DNA of 36,438 nt. Source: Rhizomucor pusillus. Its lineage: Eukaryota; Mucoromycota; Mucoromycetes; Mucorales; Lichtheimiaceae. The translations under genes were made by a program, and so were the position numbers. The notes beneath the pieces were generated by a model. It was not told the origin of the DNA. It was given only the letters and a program-made list of their open reading frames with translations, and did no database searches. Of this stretch, positions 1 to 10,960 are shown piece after piece; the first letter of the stretch is position 1; each line of letters opens with the position of its first letter. Location of the stretch: NCBI GenBank assembly GCA_900175165.2, contig FWWN02000192.1:1-36438 (forward strand), in the 5' to 3' direction.

Positions 1-1237
1 GTAGCGGTGGTGGCAACCACTAAAAGCCATTATATCCAAACACTGAATTGTCAGCAGGTCTGATAGGCTCCAATGTACATATATTATTACTTTAGAATAG
101 TATTTTCAAACCCAAAATAAAAAGGGCAATGTGGTCTGGAGAATCTGGGAGTCATCCGCTTGCATTTTTGGTCTAACTCGGCGTATAAACATCGCCTTGG
201 AACGCTGCGAGTTTCTAAAGAGAGCTTACAATGTCAATAGTTTGCTTATCATATTGAAGGTACTGTGCACATAAGCATATACTCCTATGGGAGAAGGAAA
301 CATTAATAACAGCTGTCAGAACGGTGTTTGAATGTGGGGTGTGGTTGGGACACAGCATCCTTACTGGTCATGCAACAAGTCATCACATAATCATCGTACA
401 GAGACGTGGCGAGTACGTACGGAAAGCTAGAAATTCATAGAAACAGAATCTCGCATCAAGTATATATACGCTATTGTAGTATTGAGGTAAAAGGAATAAG
501 GTTAGAGAGTGCGAGAAAAGAGAAAAATAGTGATAATGTGTAGCTGTTTCCTGGCTCCGATCATCTACATGGATAGGACAATAACAAGGCACTATCGGAT
601 CCTGACCGTCATCTGGGTTACATCCCCAGTCAGGTGTACACCGGTACAGGCGTAAGTACCTCAGCATGCTCTTAAGTTTAGGCTGGGCTCTCCGAAGTTG
701 CCTCCCTCGGTTCACTCTCTGTGGCACTATATTGTATAATATTTGGGATTGAATACCAAGATGTCCCATCTATTTTTGCCGAGGTCTTTCCAAAGCTGGT
801 AGACTCAATGGCCCCTCCCTTGGCGGGAACTGGCCAATGCCGCCTCCTCGTTGGCGATCCCTGGATACATCGTCGACATTGTCGATGTGTACTGAACGGC
901 ACTGTTTGTCTCTAAGGCTTGAAAATGAAGATAAATAAAAATCTTATGCAAATGGATATCTGTCCGTTAATGTCTTGTTTTCTACTCATGTACAGTTCTC
1001 ACCATGCAATGCATGCATTAGTTTATAGTTCTTTTTTGCCATAATTTGGTACAGTGTAAGGTCGGTCAGCTTTTCTTCGCAAACGCGTCTATCTCTTCGA
1101 CACCGAGTATATGCCTTGTAATATGTTTATCAAGTAATGGCAAGGAAAATAAACATTCGCTGTATTATGCAAAGATGTGCGGTTCAGTAAAGGTCTATGC
1201 AACAGCCAAGCGTGAAATAATAAATAATAAGATCTTC
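1..1237. other. Intergenic, no confident gene
   Basis: I see no recognisable domain here. On the minus strand an open frame of 128 codons lies at 383-769 and a shorter one at 678-902. Neither shows a family motif, and the longer one becomes hydrophobic and low in complexity towards its end. Frames on the plus strand at 721-915 are equally plausible, so this is most simply the downstream flank of NOC4 with chance open frames. A short cysteine-containing gene on the minus strand cannot be excluded. Confidence 0.4.
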
Positions 1238-3359
1238 CTAGATTTCCCATTCGCACGCATCGGGCTTTTCAAAAGCTAAAGCAGGCACTTTCTTCCTCTT
1301 GCGTTCAATCTCTGTTTTAAAGAACTAAAAAAGAAAAAAAAGAAAGCTAATCTGTCAGGGAAAGGCAGCAATGAAAAAATAGATGTCGTAAGACTCACCG
1401 TCGCGTAGGTATGATCCAGGAAATCTTCCAGATCATACTTTGGTTTAAGGAACTTTTCCGAAAAGATTTTAGCGAGCGTCGAGACGTTTGCGTAATAATG
1501 TTGCGCTAATGTTTGTACTTCCCACAAGGAAGATTCAAACGCCCGGCTTTCGTATGGATTCTTTTCGTCAAAGTCGTAAGGGTCATTGTCTTCACCTATG
1601 TCCTTGTCGCTGTGGATAAGTTTCATGCATGTTGGATGGCGACGCATCAAGTTGTATATGAAGGGTATGATAGCCACGGAAGCTGCGGGTGGGGCGGAAA
1701 GAGAAAGTCGTGCAAGACGCTTGATAAATGAAGCGACCAGGTTGGCTGGAAGTAATCTGCAAATTGCAAGTTAGCAGAGCCATCGTGATAAAGAACAAGA
1801 ACACCCAATACATACGTTGATGACAAGAAAATATCCAAGAGACGGAAGAATCTGGAGCGGTACTTAACATGCAGCACATTGCGGTCCAAAAGAACATACA
1901 ATTTGTGATAGAAGTCGGGATACTCCCTAAAGAATGAACGCATGTTAAAAGTCAAAGCTCGTCAGACATAATTTCTTTGGCACGTACAGGTTATGTTCGG
2001 TCACCAAGACAAAAAGACCGTTGAGTGCAAGCAGACTCACTGCGCCACCTGAAGATATCCAACGTTAATGATTGTTCTGAAACACACTATCAGCATCGTT
2101 TTCTAACGACTTACCAACGTTGTAAGCATCTGTCAGAAAATCCATCAACATTCTCGGCTCTGTCATGTGAGGCAGTATGCGTTTGTGGAGAATCAGCAGA
2201 GTCTTTTTGTAAATCTCTTCTGTAAGAGGCAATCGAAGCAAGGCCACCCAGCATTTAGCGAATTCTCGCTTATGATTGGCAAGTTGAAGAAGTACATGTT
2301 TTTTCTTGTCCTTTTTTGAAGATACGTCCTCTCTTTCTTCGTCCTCTTCTTCATCGGAAACAAGTCCACCTTCCAGCAAGAGCTCATCCTCGTTATCGAA
2401 GTTATCCTGATCCTTTTCATTTGAGTTCTTGTTATTTCCTGCCGGGTTCCACGTCCAGAATTCGTCGATCTCGGAAGGTTCAGTTGGCATAGAACGAATG
2501 GATTCCACGATACCAAATACATTCTGTGCCATGCGCTGCAAGTCACTACGAGATGCCGGAATCGAATCATCCATCTTTAACCTTTTCTTCTGTGCCTTTG
2601 TTGCTGCGTCGATTCCCTGCGTCTTGTTACCAGCAGCTGTTGCAATCACACTGCAATGCAATTATGTTACCATTGCTGTAATCCTCAGTGACATGATTTG
2701 GAACTTACGCAGTGGTCTTGTAAAAGTAGTATCGTAGATCATCATATGCATTGACATACTTCTCAACAAATTCGTTCTGCAAAGATTGACTTAAGCTTGG
2801 GTGTTGAACAAACGCACGGACGATACGTTCATAGTAAGCATAGTTGAAAATGTACTTGTTGCTCTTGCTGATATTGTAGTCTGCATCGGATTTCAGCAAC
2901 GCCATCAAAATATTCAATGCTGGTATCTGCAATCCGGGTTCTTCGTGGTCGAGCAGCGATAGTGCAAGACGAATAAACTCCTCATATTGCTCTAGGAGCC
3001 ATAACGTCACTTTAGCTTTGGCAGTGTGCTCTTCGGCTTTTTTGGGTTGAACAAGATCGCCGTTAAGCTGGAGACGGGTAAAAACACGGTGGATCGCATG
3101 GATAGCCGCGTGAGTTACTTGAGCTGGATATTTGTCGCTTTTAGCAATATCCAAGAGTTCGACAAGGTTGTTTAGATTCTTCTTGTCAGAAAGACTGGCT
3201 TCCAAAACTTTGATCTTTTGACGGATCTCTTTGGCATTAGCACCTGATCCCTTTAAAAGATTGTTGTCATTTGATTAATAAATCCCGTATTTGTTTTGGA
3301 GAAGTAATGTATCTTACATTGGACTCGTCGCGTTTTCTCTTTTTTGTAATTTGCGGCAT
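1238..3359 (-). CDS. NOC4: Nucleolar complex protein 4 (CBF/MAK21 family)
   Basis: Known role of the family: Noc4 pairs with Nop14 in the nucleolus for maturation and export of the 40S ribosomal subunit. Seven exons were reconstructed: 3318-3359, 2709-3250, 2115-2650, 1988-2048, 1816-1926, 1399-1756 and 1238-1324, giving 578 aa (yeast Noc4 has 552). The start encodes MPQITKKRKRDESN, a basic nuclear/nucleolar type N-terminus. Helical repeats follow. An acidic, lysine-rich linker lies at about residues 290-320. The C-terminal CBF domain starts near residue 374 and carries the family signatures ALNGLF, YPDFYHKLY and DHTY. The protein ends with a basic segment (KTEIERKRKKVPALAFE) typical of Noc4 C-termini. 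All introns are GT-AG and the exon phases close. It is tandem with the EngB-like gene, whose stop lies 180 bp upstream. Confidence 0.9.
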
Positions 3360-3539
3360 GTTCGTGCAAGTGTTAAGTCAAAAATTACTGCTTTGATCTC
3401 GGTTACAGGAACTTCGTGGCTGATTCCTTGTCCCTTTTAGACTCCGCTTGGTTGGACCAATTTAACAGTAACTGTTTCTGGAACCAAAGTGATCAGGTTC
3501 AGGTACTTTATGTTCTTAAATTAGATTTATTTTACAATA

Positions 3540-4742
3540 TTATGATCGACCCTGTCTTTCAATATAGAATTCCTTGGGCTTCAAGTGTCCCATCAAGAAC
3601 AGTATCTCTTTTCGCATCTGGTTTACTCCTGCTCCTGTCTTGGAGCTTACGGCAATGACATCCTGCACTGCATTGCGGAAAGATTTGATCTGACGTTGAA
3701 CCAGCACTATGCGTCTTGCGAGAGTCGGCAGCACTGGGATATCACACTTGGTCATTACAATTTGGAACTTGACTCGTTTGCTGCATTAAATTTTTTAGTT
3801 GATGGCATCGCCATGTGTGCTCCACGCATATATATATATATATATATATTCTTACCTGTCAAGCATATTTAAGAAGTCGAGATCTGCAATTTTGAGACCT
3901 GCATGGAATAGATGATCTATTTCAGTATACTATTTTAGTGTCTCAAATTTGGTACTAGTTACCATGCCGTGCGTCTATCAGGACATATACTCGTTTCAGG
4001 TTTTTACGTTCCGTAATGTATGTCTCCATCAACTGCCGCCATTGCTGTCTTTGTTCTTCTTCCACGAATGCAAAGCCGTATCCTGGCATATCAACCATCG
4101 TGAACAATCGGCCGACCGCGAAGAAATTGAGCTGCTGAGTCAATCCTGGTTTGTCAGATACTCGAACGATCGTCGTGGATGCAAGGCTGTTTAGCAAACT
4201 AGACTTGCCAACATTCGATCGCCCTTTCTAAAGTTTAACAAACGTTCTCATTGGGCATCAAAAAACATCCTTACCAACGACGGCAATTTCATTCATATCC
4301 TCCGGCGGGAAAGATGCAGGCGTCTTTGCACCCGCAAAGAACCACGTTACAGGGAACTAAAAGGAACGTATTCAGCTTCAAAGAACTTCTGCTTCACTAG
4401 ACATCCTCAGTGCTTTACCGTATATTCCGGTTCTGGATCCTGTTGCTGATGTGTTTTCTGCGCTACTTTCTGTTTCTTCTTCTCCTTCTCCTTGATAACT
4501 GAAGAGAATCGTTTTGTTTTTCTGAGAGAACCGAAGCCTAACCGTTCTAGCTTGTCGTATAAGCTCGCAGGTGGCGCCACTTGCAGAAACTTTTTGCGAT
4601 TTGACAGCTGGCTAGCAGCAGCGATCGTCGTCTTTTGCGCCGTAGCTTGCACAGATCGTTGCTGCAAAGGACGAAACGTGGTCAAACACGTTGCAGTTGT
4701 TAGTGACCGTAGTCTTGAAGAACATTGCCGTAAAGCGATCAT
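3540..4742 (-). CDS. EngB/YihA-type GTPase, probably mitochondrial
   Basis: Circularly unpermuted TrmE-Era-EngA-EngB-Septin class GTPase. Bacterial EngB acts in large ribosomal subunit assembly; fungal homologues are predicted in mitochondria. Five exons: 4419-4742, 4275-4356, 3963-4223, 3856-3898 and 3540-3780, 316 aa. The first roughly 60 residues are rich in R, S, T and A and almost lack acidic residues, as expected for a mitochondrial presequence. A lysine-rich coiled stretch follows before the G domain. G motifs: GRSNVGKSS (136-144), DMPGYG (180-185), TKCD (247-250) and SSK (282-284). Intron 2 ends at an AAAG acceptor because the more obvious TTAG a few bases earlier would break the GRSN motif. 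Divergent from MSS1 with 83 bp between start codons. Confidence 0.88.
3828..3849. repeat. (AT)n microsatellite in an EngB intron
   Basis: About eleven AT dinucleotide units sit inside the last intron of the EngB-like gene, immediately after the splice donor of the 43-nt fourth exon. Likely length-variable between isolates; no function is visible. Confidence 0.85.
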
Positions 4743-4825
4743 GTCAAAGAGGCGTCGGAGAAGATCCGAGGAAGAAGAAACTCGGAACCGATCTCCTCCT
4801 CTAATCTTTTCCGCGCGATCCTGCT
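4743..4825. promoter_or_regulatory. Compact bidirectional promoter between EngB-like GTPase and MSS1
   Basis: Only 83 bp separate the start codon of the minus-strand EngB-like gene (4742) from that of the plus-strand MSS1 gene (4826). Both core promoters and 5' leaders must lie here or reach into the opposite coding region. The stretch is purine-rich on the left half and pyrimidine-rich on the right half, and I see no TATA box. The bidirectional call is inference from geometry. Confidence 0.6.
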
Positions 4826-6762
4826 ATGCAAAAGACACTGGCAAATTTATGTTTGAATTGCTTTCGCAATGCAATCATACGGCCGTCGTCGCGATCACCA
4901 ACGTCTGCATCAATTTATGCTATGCCTCGGCGACTGAAACATAGTGTTACTTCAACGTCACCGCCTCCGCCTACTATCTATGCCCTGTCGTCGTCGCCCG
5001 GCAAAGCAGGCGTCGCAGTAATTCGGGTATCAGGGTCGAACGCTCGACGTGCAGTCGAGAGCATGACAAACATACCCGACTTGAAGGCCAGGCATGCCTT
5101 TTTTAGAAGGATACGCCATCCCCTGACAAGGGAAGCTCTCGATCGAGGATTGCTGCTATGGTTTCCAGGTACCGCTGCCTCCTTCAGAAGGTGTTTGAGC
5201 ACAATTATTAATACTGAGAAATATCATGCAAAAGGTCCAAATAGTTTTACTGGAGAGGATATCGTTGAATTTCATGTGCATGGTGGAAACGCGGTTGTGC
5301 GAAGCGTGCTGGATGCGCTCGGTAGTTTGGAAGGATTCCGGATGGCGGAACAAGGCGAATTTGCAAGGAGGTATGATTGATCGCAAAACAATGATCAGGA
5401 TCGCTTTATCCACTAAATTTTTTGGGTTTTAAGGGCGTTTGATAACGACAAGGCGGACCTTACAGAGCTTGAAGGGTTGGCGGATTTACTAAATGCCGAG
5501 ACTGAGGCACAGAGACAGTTGGCCTTGAGGCAAGCCGAGGCAAGATAATCACTGGTGCATGTGTTGGAAGGAAATTTTCTGATATGAAACGTAGGGAGGT
5601 CTGCGGAAACCGTATGAAAAATGGCGGTCCCAAATCATAAACTGCATGGCGACCACCGAAGCTGTTATAGATTTTGGAGAGGATGAAAACATTGACGAGG
5701 GAGCACTTGAGAAAGGTAACTAGATATCAGAGTCAAAAGATCAATTATGATGATTAATTCTGTGTAATGTATTACGAACAGTATTTGAGGATATTCAACA
5801 GCTTCGCAGCGACATTTCTGCACATTTAAACGATAGCCATGTAGGTGAGATTGTTCGCAACGGCTTGCGCGTTGCTATCCTTGGACCGCCCAATGCAGGC
5901 AAAAGCACCCTGCTGAATTTACTAGGTAGGTCGAGTTTATATTGGACGGAAACTGGGTTCTTAAACTGTAGCGTTTACATAGCTGCACGCGAGGCGGCGA
6001 TTGTTTCCGATATACCCGGGACAACTCGAGACATTGTCGAGGTATCACTCGATCTGGGAGGATATCCAGTTATATTAAGCGACACAGCCGGTATTCGAGA
6101 ATCCCAAGATGCGATCGAAATGGAAGGTGTCAAGCGTGCATTGAAGAGGTAGGGGAAAATTCCTTTTATTTAAGACGTGTTTGATTATTCAACCGCTCTG
6201 TATTTTCTAGATCTGAAATGGCGGATATCAAGATTTGCCTGTTACCTTTCACAGACAATTTACAGATTGATCCTTCGTTGCAACAAGTATTGGATAAGGA
6301 TACTTTACTTATCCTCACAAAAAAAGATTTAATCTCAGGACCTGTGGAGGATGATGTGCTTCAATCCATCCAGAATCGGACTGGTGTTCGCAGAGTGTGG
6401 GCTATAAGCTGCAAGACCGGTCTGGGTGTCAGCCAATTTCTTCAGGATATGATTGATATGTTGAAACAGACATTCGACAAGGCAGCGTCCAGTCCTGCGA
6501 TCATCACGCAGGCACGCCATCGATATCATCTGGAGCAATGCCTGGATTGTTTGGAAACATTCCTAGGTGAGTAAACGGAATTGAAGGCTTATTGCAGGGG
6601 ATTCTGAATGCTTCCTTGTTTACAGATATGCCAAAAGACGATGTGGTTCTCGCAGCGGAAGAGTTACGGCAAGCTGCAAACTCCATTGGCAGAATTACTG
6701 GCCGCGTAGACGTGGAAGATGTATTGGATGTACTGTTTAGTCAATTCTGCATTGGAAAGTAA
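4826..6762 (+). CDS. MSS1: Mitochondrial tRNA-modification GTPase (MnmE/TrmE family)
   Basis: MnmE with its partner MTO1/GidA installs the 5-carboxymethylaminomethyl-type group on wobble U34 of mitochondrial tRNAs. Eight exons: 4826-5168, 5235-5370, 5434-5539, 5595-5715, 5782-5925, 5983-6148, 6211-6566 and 6626-6762, 502 aa. The start at 4826 gives a leader with basic residues and no acidic ones, suited to mitochondrial import. The N-terminal folate-binding domain begins at [20 protein letters not shown], and the helical domain follows. G motifs: GPPNAGKST (270-278), GTTRD (296-300), DTAG (317-320) and TKKD (375-378). The family's invariant C-terminal CIGK is present (499-502). Intron 3 uses a GC donor (GAG|GCAAGA), needed to continue from RQAE into [11 protein letters not shown]. 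Convergent with DBP5, 115 bp between stop codons. Confidence 0.93.
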
Positions 6763-6877
6763 ATTGATTTCCTCTCCTGCACCTTGAGGTGCGTGATTGC
6801 TGGAAAAAAATTATATATATTTGGATTCCGAAGCAAGTGATGATGATAAAAGGAAAAAGATAGATAGGAAAGTGAGT

Positions 6878-8761
6878 CTACAATACGCTTTTCAGAGTCT
6901 TTTCTGCTTGTTCCCAGTCATCTGCTGGTATAAGGGTGATTGGACGCTGAAAGTGTTGCTCAATCATGTTCATCTTCTTCCAGCTCTCTTCGTCGTGCAC
7001 GAAGTTTACGCTGACACCGGTGCGGCCAAATCGACCTGTTCGTCCGATTCTGTGAAGATAGGCTTCGTAGTCGGGGTTACCAGCTGCATCCAGAGGCAGA
7101 TCATAGTTGATGACCAGAGTGATTTGAAGGATATCGATGCCTCGAGCCAACACATTGGTTGTAATCAATACTTTGAATTTGCCCTGTCTAAACTCGTCCA
7201 TAATTCTGTCACGATCTTCAGGTGTCATATTGCCGTGTAGCGCAACCACAGCGTGGCCTAACTGGGTCATGCGGCGTGCAATCTCGTCTGCAGTATCTCG
7301 TCGTCTGACAAAAATGATACTCTGGCTGACAGTGAGGATATCATACAATTGGCACAGCACCTGAACCTTGTGCTCTTCGCTGTCGCAGTCCATGTAAAAT
7401 TGTTTGATCAAGTCCACACTCAATTCTTCGCGTTTCAGAGAGATTTCGTTGGCGCCTGGTGCGAAGCGCGAGGCAAACTTTCGGACGTGGTCAGGGAACG
7501 TGGCAGAAAACAGAACAACTTGGAAGTTGCCCTTGATCGCAGCCTTGATACGGATGCTCTGATCACCGACACCATTTTTATCCAGCATATTGTCTGCTTC
7601 ATCCAAGACGAAAATTTTAATATGTTGTGTTGGTAAGAGTCTGCGTCGGATGGCATCCATGACTGTGCCCGGTGTGCCAACAATGATCTGCGACTGAATC
7701 GGTCGTTGTCCCTTCTGAAGCGAGTCCTTGACAAGCAGCGAAGTTGAGATTTGACAAAATTGAGACATTTGAGTGACAACGTCCATAATCTGTCGGGCCA
7801 ATTCACGTGATGGAGCTAAGCAAATTGCTTGTGGGTAATTGATGGCTGGTTCCACTCGAGAAAGCATCGTCAAGACAAAGGCTGCCGTCTTGCCAGTACC
7901 GCTCTGAGATTGGCCGATCATGTTCCGTGGGCTAAGCATCAATTGAGTAAATTACTCGTTGCATATAAATATGTATACAATACATACGGATTAGATAACA
8001 ACAATGGCAATGCACGTTCTTGAATCTTTGATGGTTTGGAGAATTTCATGGCATACAGTCCCTTAAGCAGTTCAGGCTTCCTATATTAATAATGATCGGT
8101 CAATTTTCGTGCCTTTTTCTCCTTGCAATCGCTTTTGCTTGCACGTACAATCCCAATTCTTCAAACGACTTTACAGAGTAAAGCGGTGAGTTTGGATCAG
8201 CCTGTTGATCTGCGAGCTTGACTTGGACAGTGTGATGATTCTCAATCAAGTTTGATTCATTTTCTGCTGTGCAGAGGGAGATTGTTAACAGCCTGCGCAA
8301 ACCTGGACCACCACGTAACAGATGGATGAGATACCTTTTGGTTTCTGAGCGGAAGCTTCACCGCCGGGAGATGCTGAAAAACATTCTTAAGAATTGCGTT
8401 CGTTTCATTTCACCCTAGACTAACCTGCTTTAACGATGGTAATCGCGGTTAGTCACTCGTTTTTACAGCGCTTAGTCGAAGCATGATCTACCTTTCTCGG
8501 TCGTAAGATCGCCCAGCCTAGTAGCAAGAGTATCCACAGATTCTATTCAAAAAGGACAAGAAAAAGAAAGGTCAGCGATTAACTGGATGTCTAGGTTACG
8601 AAAAGTAGAAAGTAGATTTCGGCGCGACTCGATCAATGGCATAGATCTACTCGGCAAATACATATGGAAGTAAATCTTTGTCTTCCAAAATAACTTTTGC
8701 CGAAAAGGTACAAGGAGATAATAACCGATGCGTAATGTCCATCATTCTTACCTTTAGACAT
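6878..8761 (-). CDS. DBP5: DEAD-box ATP-dependent RNA helicase Dbp5/DDX19
   Basis: Dbp5 remodels exported mRNPs at the cytoplasmic face of the nuclear pore with Gle1 and also acts in translation termination. Six exons: 8752-8761, 8492-8542, 8335-8373, 8149-8266, 7988-8080 and 6878-7931, 454 aa (yeast 482). The first exon carries only MSK plus one base; this start is chosen because it splices in frame through two small exons into the conserved core. The Dbp5-specific N-terminal extension [18 protein letters not shown] precedes the Q-motif region. Helicase motifs: SQSGTGKT (112-119), DEAD (214-217), SAT (246-248) and HRIGRTGR (397-404). The final exon holds most of the protein in one piece. Tandem with SEC17 on the same strand. 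Confidence 0.95.
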
Positions 8762-9077
8762 TTGATCCGTCTCTGAAAGAAGCAAACATGTGGAGACTGG
8801 GCGACATTGCGCAAAAAAAGTTGGACGGAGTTTCCAGCGGTCAATAGGACACAAATGGCAACTGGGCAAAGCATGGTACAACAATTGTTTTTCAAGAAAA
8901 GACGAGGTATGGTAATCACGGTAGATAAAACACCAATAAGATAGAGAGAGGGGCAGACTGTATGAGAAACAAAATGGGAGGAAAGGTTCTCATGCTTGCG
9001 CAAAAAATATACCAAACGAATGGGTAGCGTAAAAGATGCAGCGGTCAATGTCAATAAGATAAAGGTGAGAGGTGAAA
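8762..9077. other. Intergenic between SEC17 and DBP5
   Basis: This is the 3' flank of SEC17 and the 5' flank of DBP5. I see no motif or conserved frame. Open frames crossing it on the minus strand are hydrophobic and start or end inside the neighbouring genes. Confidence 0.6.
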
Positions 9078-10182
9078 TTAGCGAAGGTCTTCAATGTCAA
9101 TGGATTTCTTGATCTTCAAGAGTATTGACGTCTTCCACTGATCCAATCGTGAGAGCTTGTCATAGTCATATACAACTTGGGTGAACTGATCGATATCGCC
9201 ATTTTCCATGCTATCGATAATGCCCTGATTTGACACATAGCTTAGTATATACTTATGCAACTACTAATATGTAATCTCACCTTCAAAAGCTGAAACTCTC
9301 GCGTAGACTCGAATGACATGTCCATTCCACAATAGCTATTTATTGCCTGTCTAGCACGTATCAAGTCCTAACGGAGGAGGTTCAGTCTAAGTATTATGTG
9401 CGATAAGTTCTCGAGCATGGATATAAACTTACTCCAGTGCACAAATGACAAAGTCCAGCTTTCAAGAAATAGTCCTTCAAGGACCACTTGAGCAATGCAT
9501 CGTCTACAGCTGACGAGGCAACGCGCTCAAACTTCTCTGTAGCTACATCATACATTTGCAAATCAGCGGCTATCTCGGCGACCTTCAAGAAGCATTTGTT
9601 TGCCATGCTACATGCAGCGTGTAAGTTTTACATAAAGATAAAAGTTTTCTCGATACTTGCGCAGGGGAATCGTCGGCGCTGAAGAGCTGTGCTGCATGGT
9701 CGTACGCATCGTACGCCGCTTTTAGATTATCCAATTCTCCCTCGTATAACTCTGCAACTTCCTGGTAGTGCCTAGCCGCTTGTCTAAAGTTTCCTCCTTC
9801 CTCGTCCAAGACGATAGCTTCCTTGAGCGCAGCCACTGCTCCTGCGGGATCGTGCCGTTTGTAACACTTGGCAGCATTCTCGTATGCTCTCGATCCGTCA
9901 AACTTGGCACCGTCCGCTCGTTGGAACAGTTTGGCTGCTTCGATAAAGGCATCACCGGCTTGAGACCCTTTTTTTACATATTCTGTTAGCTTACACAGAA
10001 ATCCGTCGCGAGGATTTGCAGAGTTTACATTGCTGAGCCAGTTTGTACATGTTGCCGGCTTTCTCGTACAACTCGGCTGCATCTTCGTATTTGTTGGAAG
10101 GACCGAACAGCGACCACGACTTTAGCTTCTTTTGTGCTTGCGCTACGAGTTCGCGGGCTTGCTGCTCTGAGGCTGCAACCAT
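9078..10182 (-). CDS. SEC17: Alpha-SNAP, NSF attachment protein Sec17
   Basis: Sec17/alpha-SNAP binds assembled SNARE complexes and recruits Sec18/NSF for their ATP-driven disassembly in vesicle fusion. Five exons: 10029-10182, 9661-9967, 9433-9607, 9281-9367 and 9078-9224, 289 aa, matching the usual 290-295. The start [15 protein letters not shown] fits the short N-terminal helix of the family. TPR-like helical hairpins follow, with the landmarks [17 protein letters not shown] and [13 protein letters not shown], and RLDQW near the end. The protein ends in EDLR, equivalent to the conserved C-terminal leucine region needed for NSF stimulation. Intron 2 requires a GC donor (CTGC|GCAAGT); the nearby GT donor would be out of frame with ANKC. 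A decayed transposase begins about 65 bp upstream of the start codon. Confidence 0.93.
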
Positions 10183-10245
10183 AATTAAAAACGTAGAGGA
10201 AGAGCTGAAGAGGTGTGTGTGTTGCTTACGCTTGAAGACAGTTGA

Positions 10246-10960
10246 GCTCCGCACAGGAATGGTATCATACTACTTGCTTCAGACAAGACCGTCGTGTCGG
10301 GAAATGCCAGGCACAAAGCATGGCCAATATGCATAAAATTAGGTATCAACTATATTTCTCATATTCTAAAGCCATGGTCTAATCATTTGTACCATGACAG
10401 GAAAAGACCAGCATCATTACGAGAAAAGCAGCATTCGACTGCAAGCCCTGTGCTAGCCTTCCTGCCAACTATAGAATGGAAGCCATCGACGAATACAGCA
10501 CTAGCATGCTTAATAGCTGCAAAGCATGCAGTTGTGCATCAATGCTTAGAGCATATCCTCAAACCGTTTGAAAGCATAGATGAGTCGTAAGTGCCTAAAA
10601 AAAATAGAGGAGGAACAAAATACTCATAATACTCTGAGAGAGCCGTTTGAAAATATGTATCGCTGCGTTCCCGCGTTAACTTGCTACATTGCAGATCTGC
10701 CTGAATAGTATGTATTGAGTGCGGAGGATCGTGTTAAATCAATTAGTTGCTGACATTAGCACTTGGGATAGACAACTACTGGCTTTGGTCAAAGGCGACA
10801 ACTCTAAATACTCATGCTCCAGGTGCCTTTGCCCGACAGGCAAGTTCCACTTGCCGTGCGATAATAATTTATCGATGAGAACAGAGGAAGATCATGAACG
10901 CTATCTATGAGCAGGCTAAGGACATGACGACCGATATCGTTGTTGGCTGCAACTTCGGTA
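10246..10960 (+). pseudogene. Decayed Plavaka-like DNA transposase fragment
   Basis: A plus-strand frame from 10246 to a stop at 10590 reads [15 protein letters not shown], then KAWPICIKLG, then ASPVLAFLPTIEW, then AAKHAVVHQCLEHILKPF. This order (a D-K-T box, a W-P box, a LAFLPT box, then the basic H-x-C-L segment) resembles the middle of fungal Plavaka-type (CMC/EnSpm-like, KDZ-related) transposases. Further pieces follow after stops and frame changes: RCVPALTCYIADLPE directly before a TAG at about 10706, then a C-x2-C segment (SCSRCLCPTGKF) near 10830, then TEED overlapping a shifted frame reading MNAIYEQAKDM near 10890-10925. It is clearly broken by stops and a frameshift. I see no termini or target-site duplication. 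The family assignment is from memory of motif order and is moderate. Confidence 0.55.

Noticed and set aside
4492..4944. 150-aa plus-strand frame across the EngB/MSS1 start region
   Set aside because: Shadow of EngB exon 1 and the first MSS1 codons; no motif.
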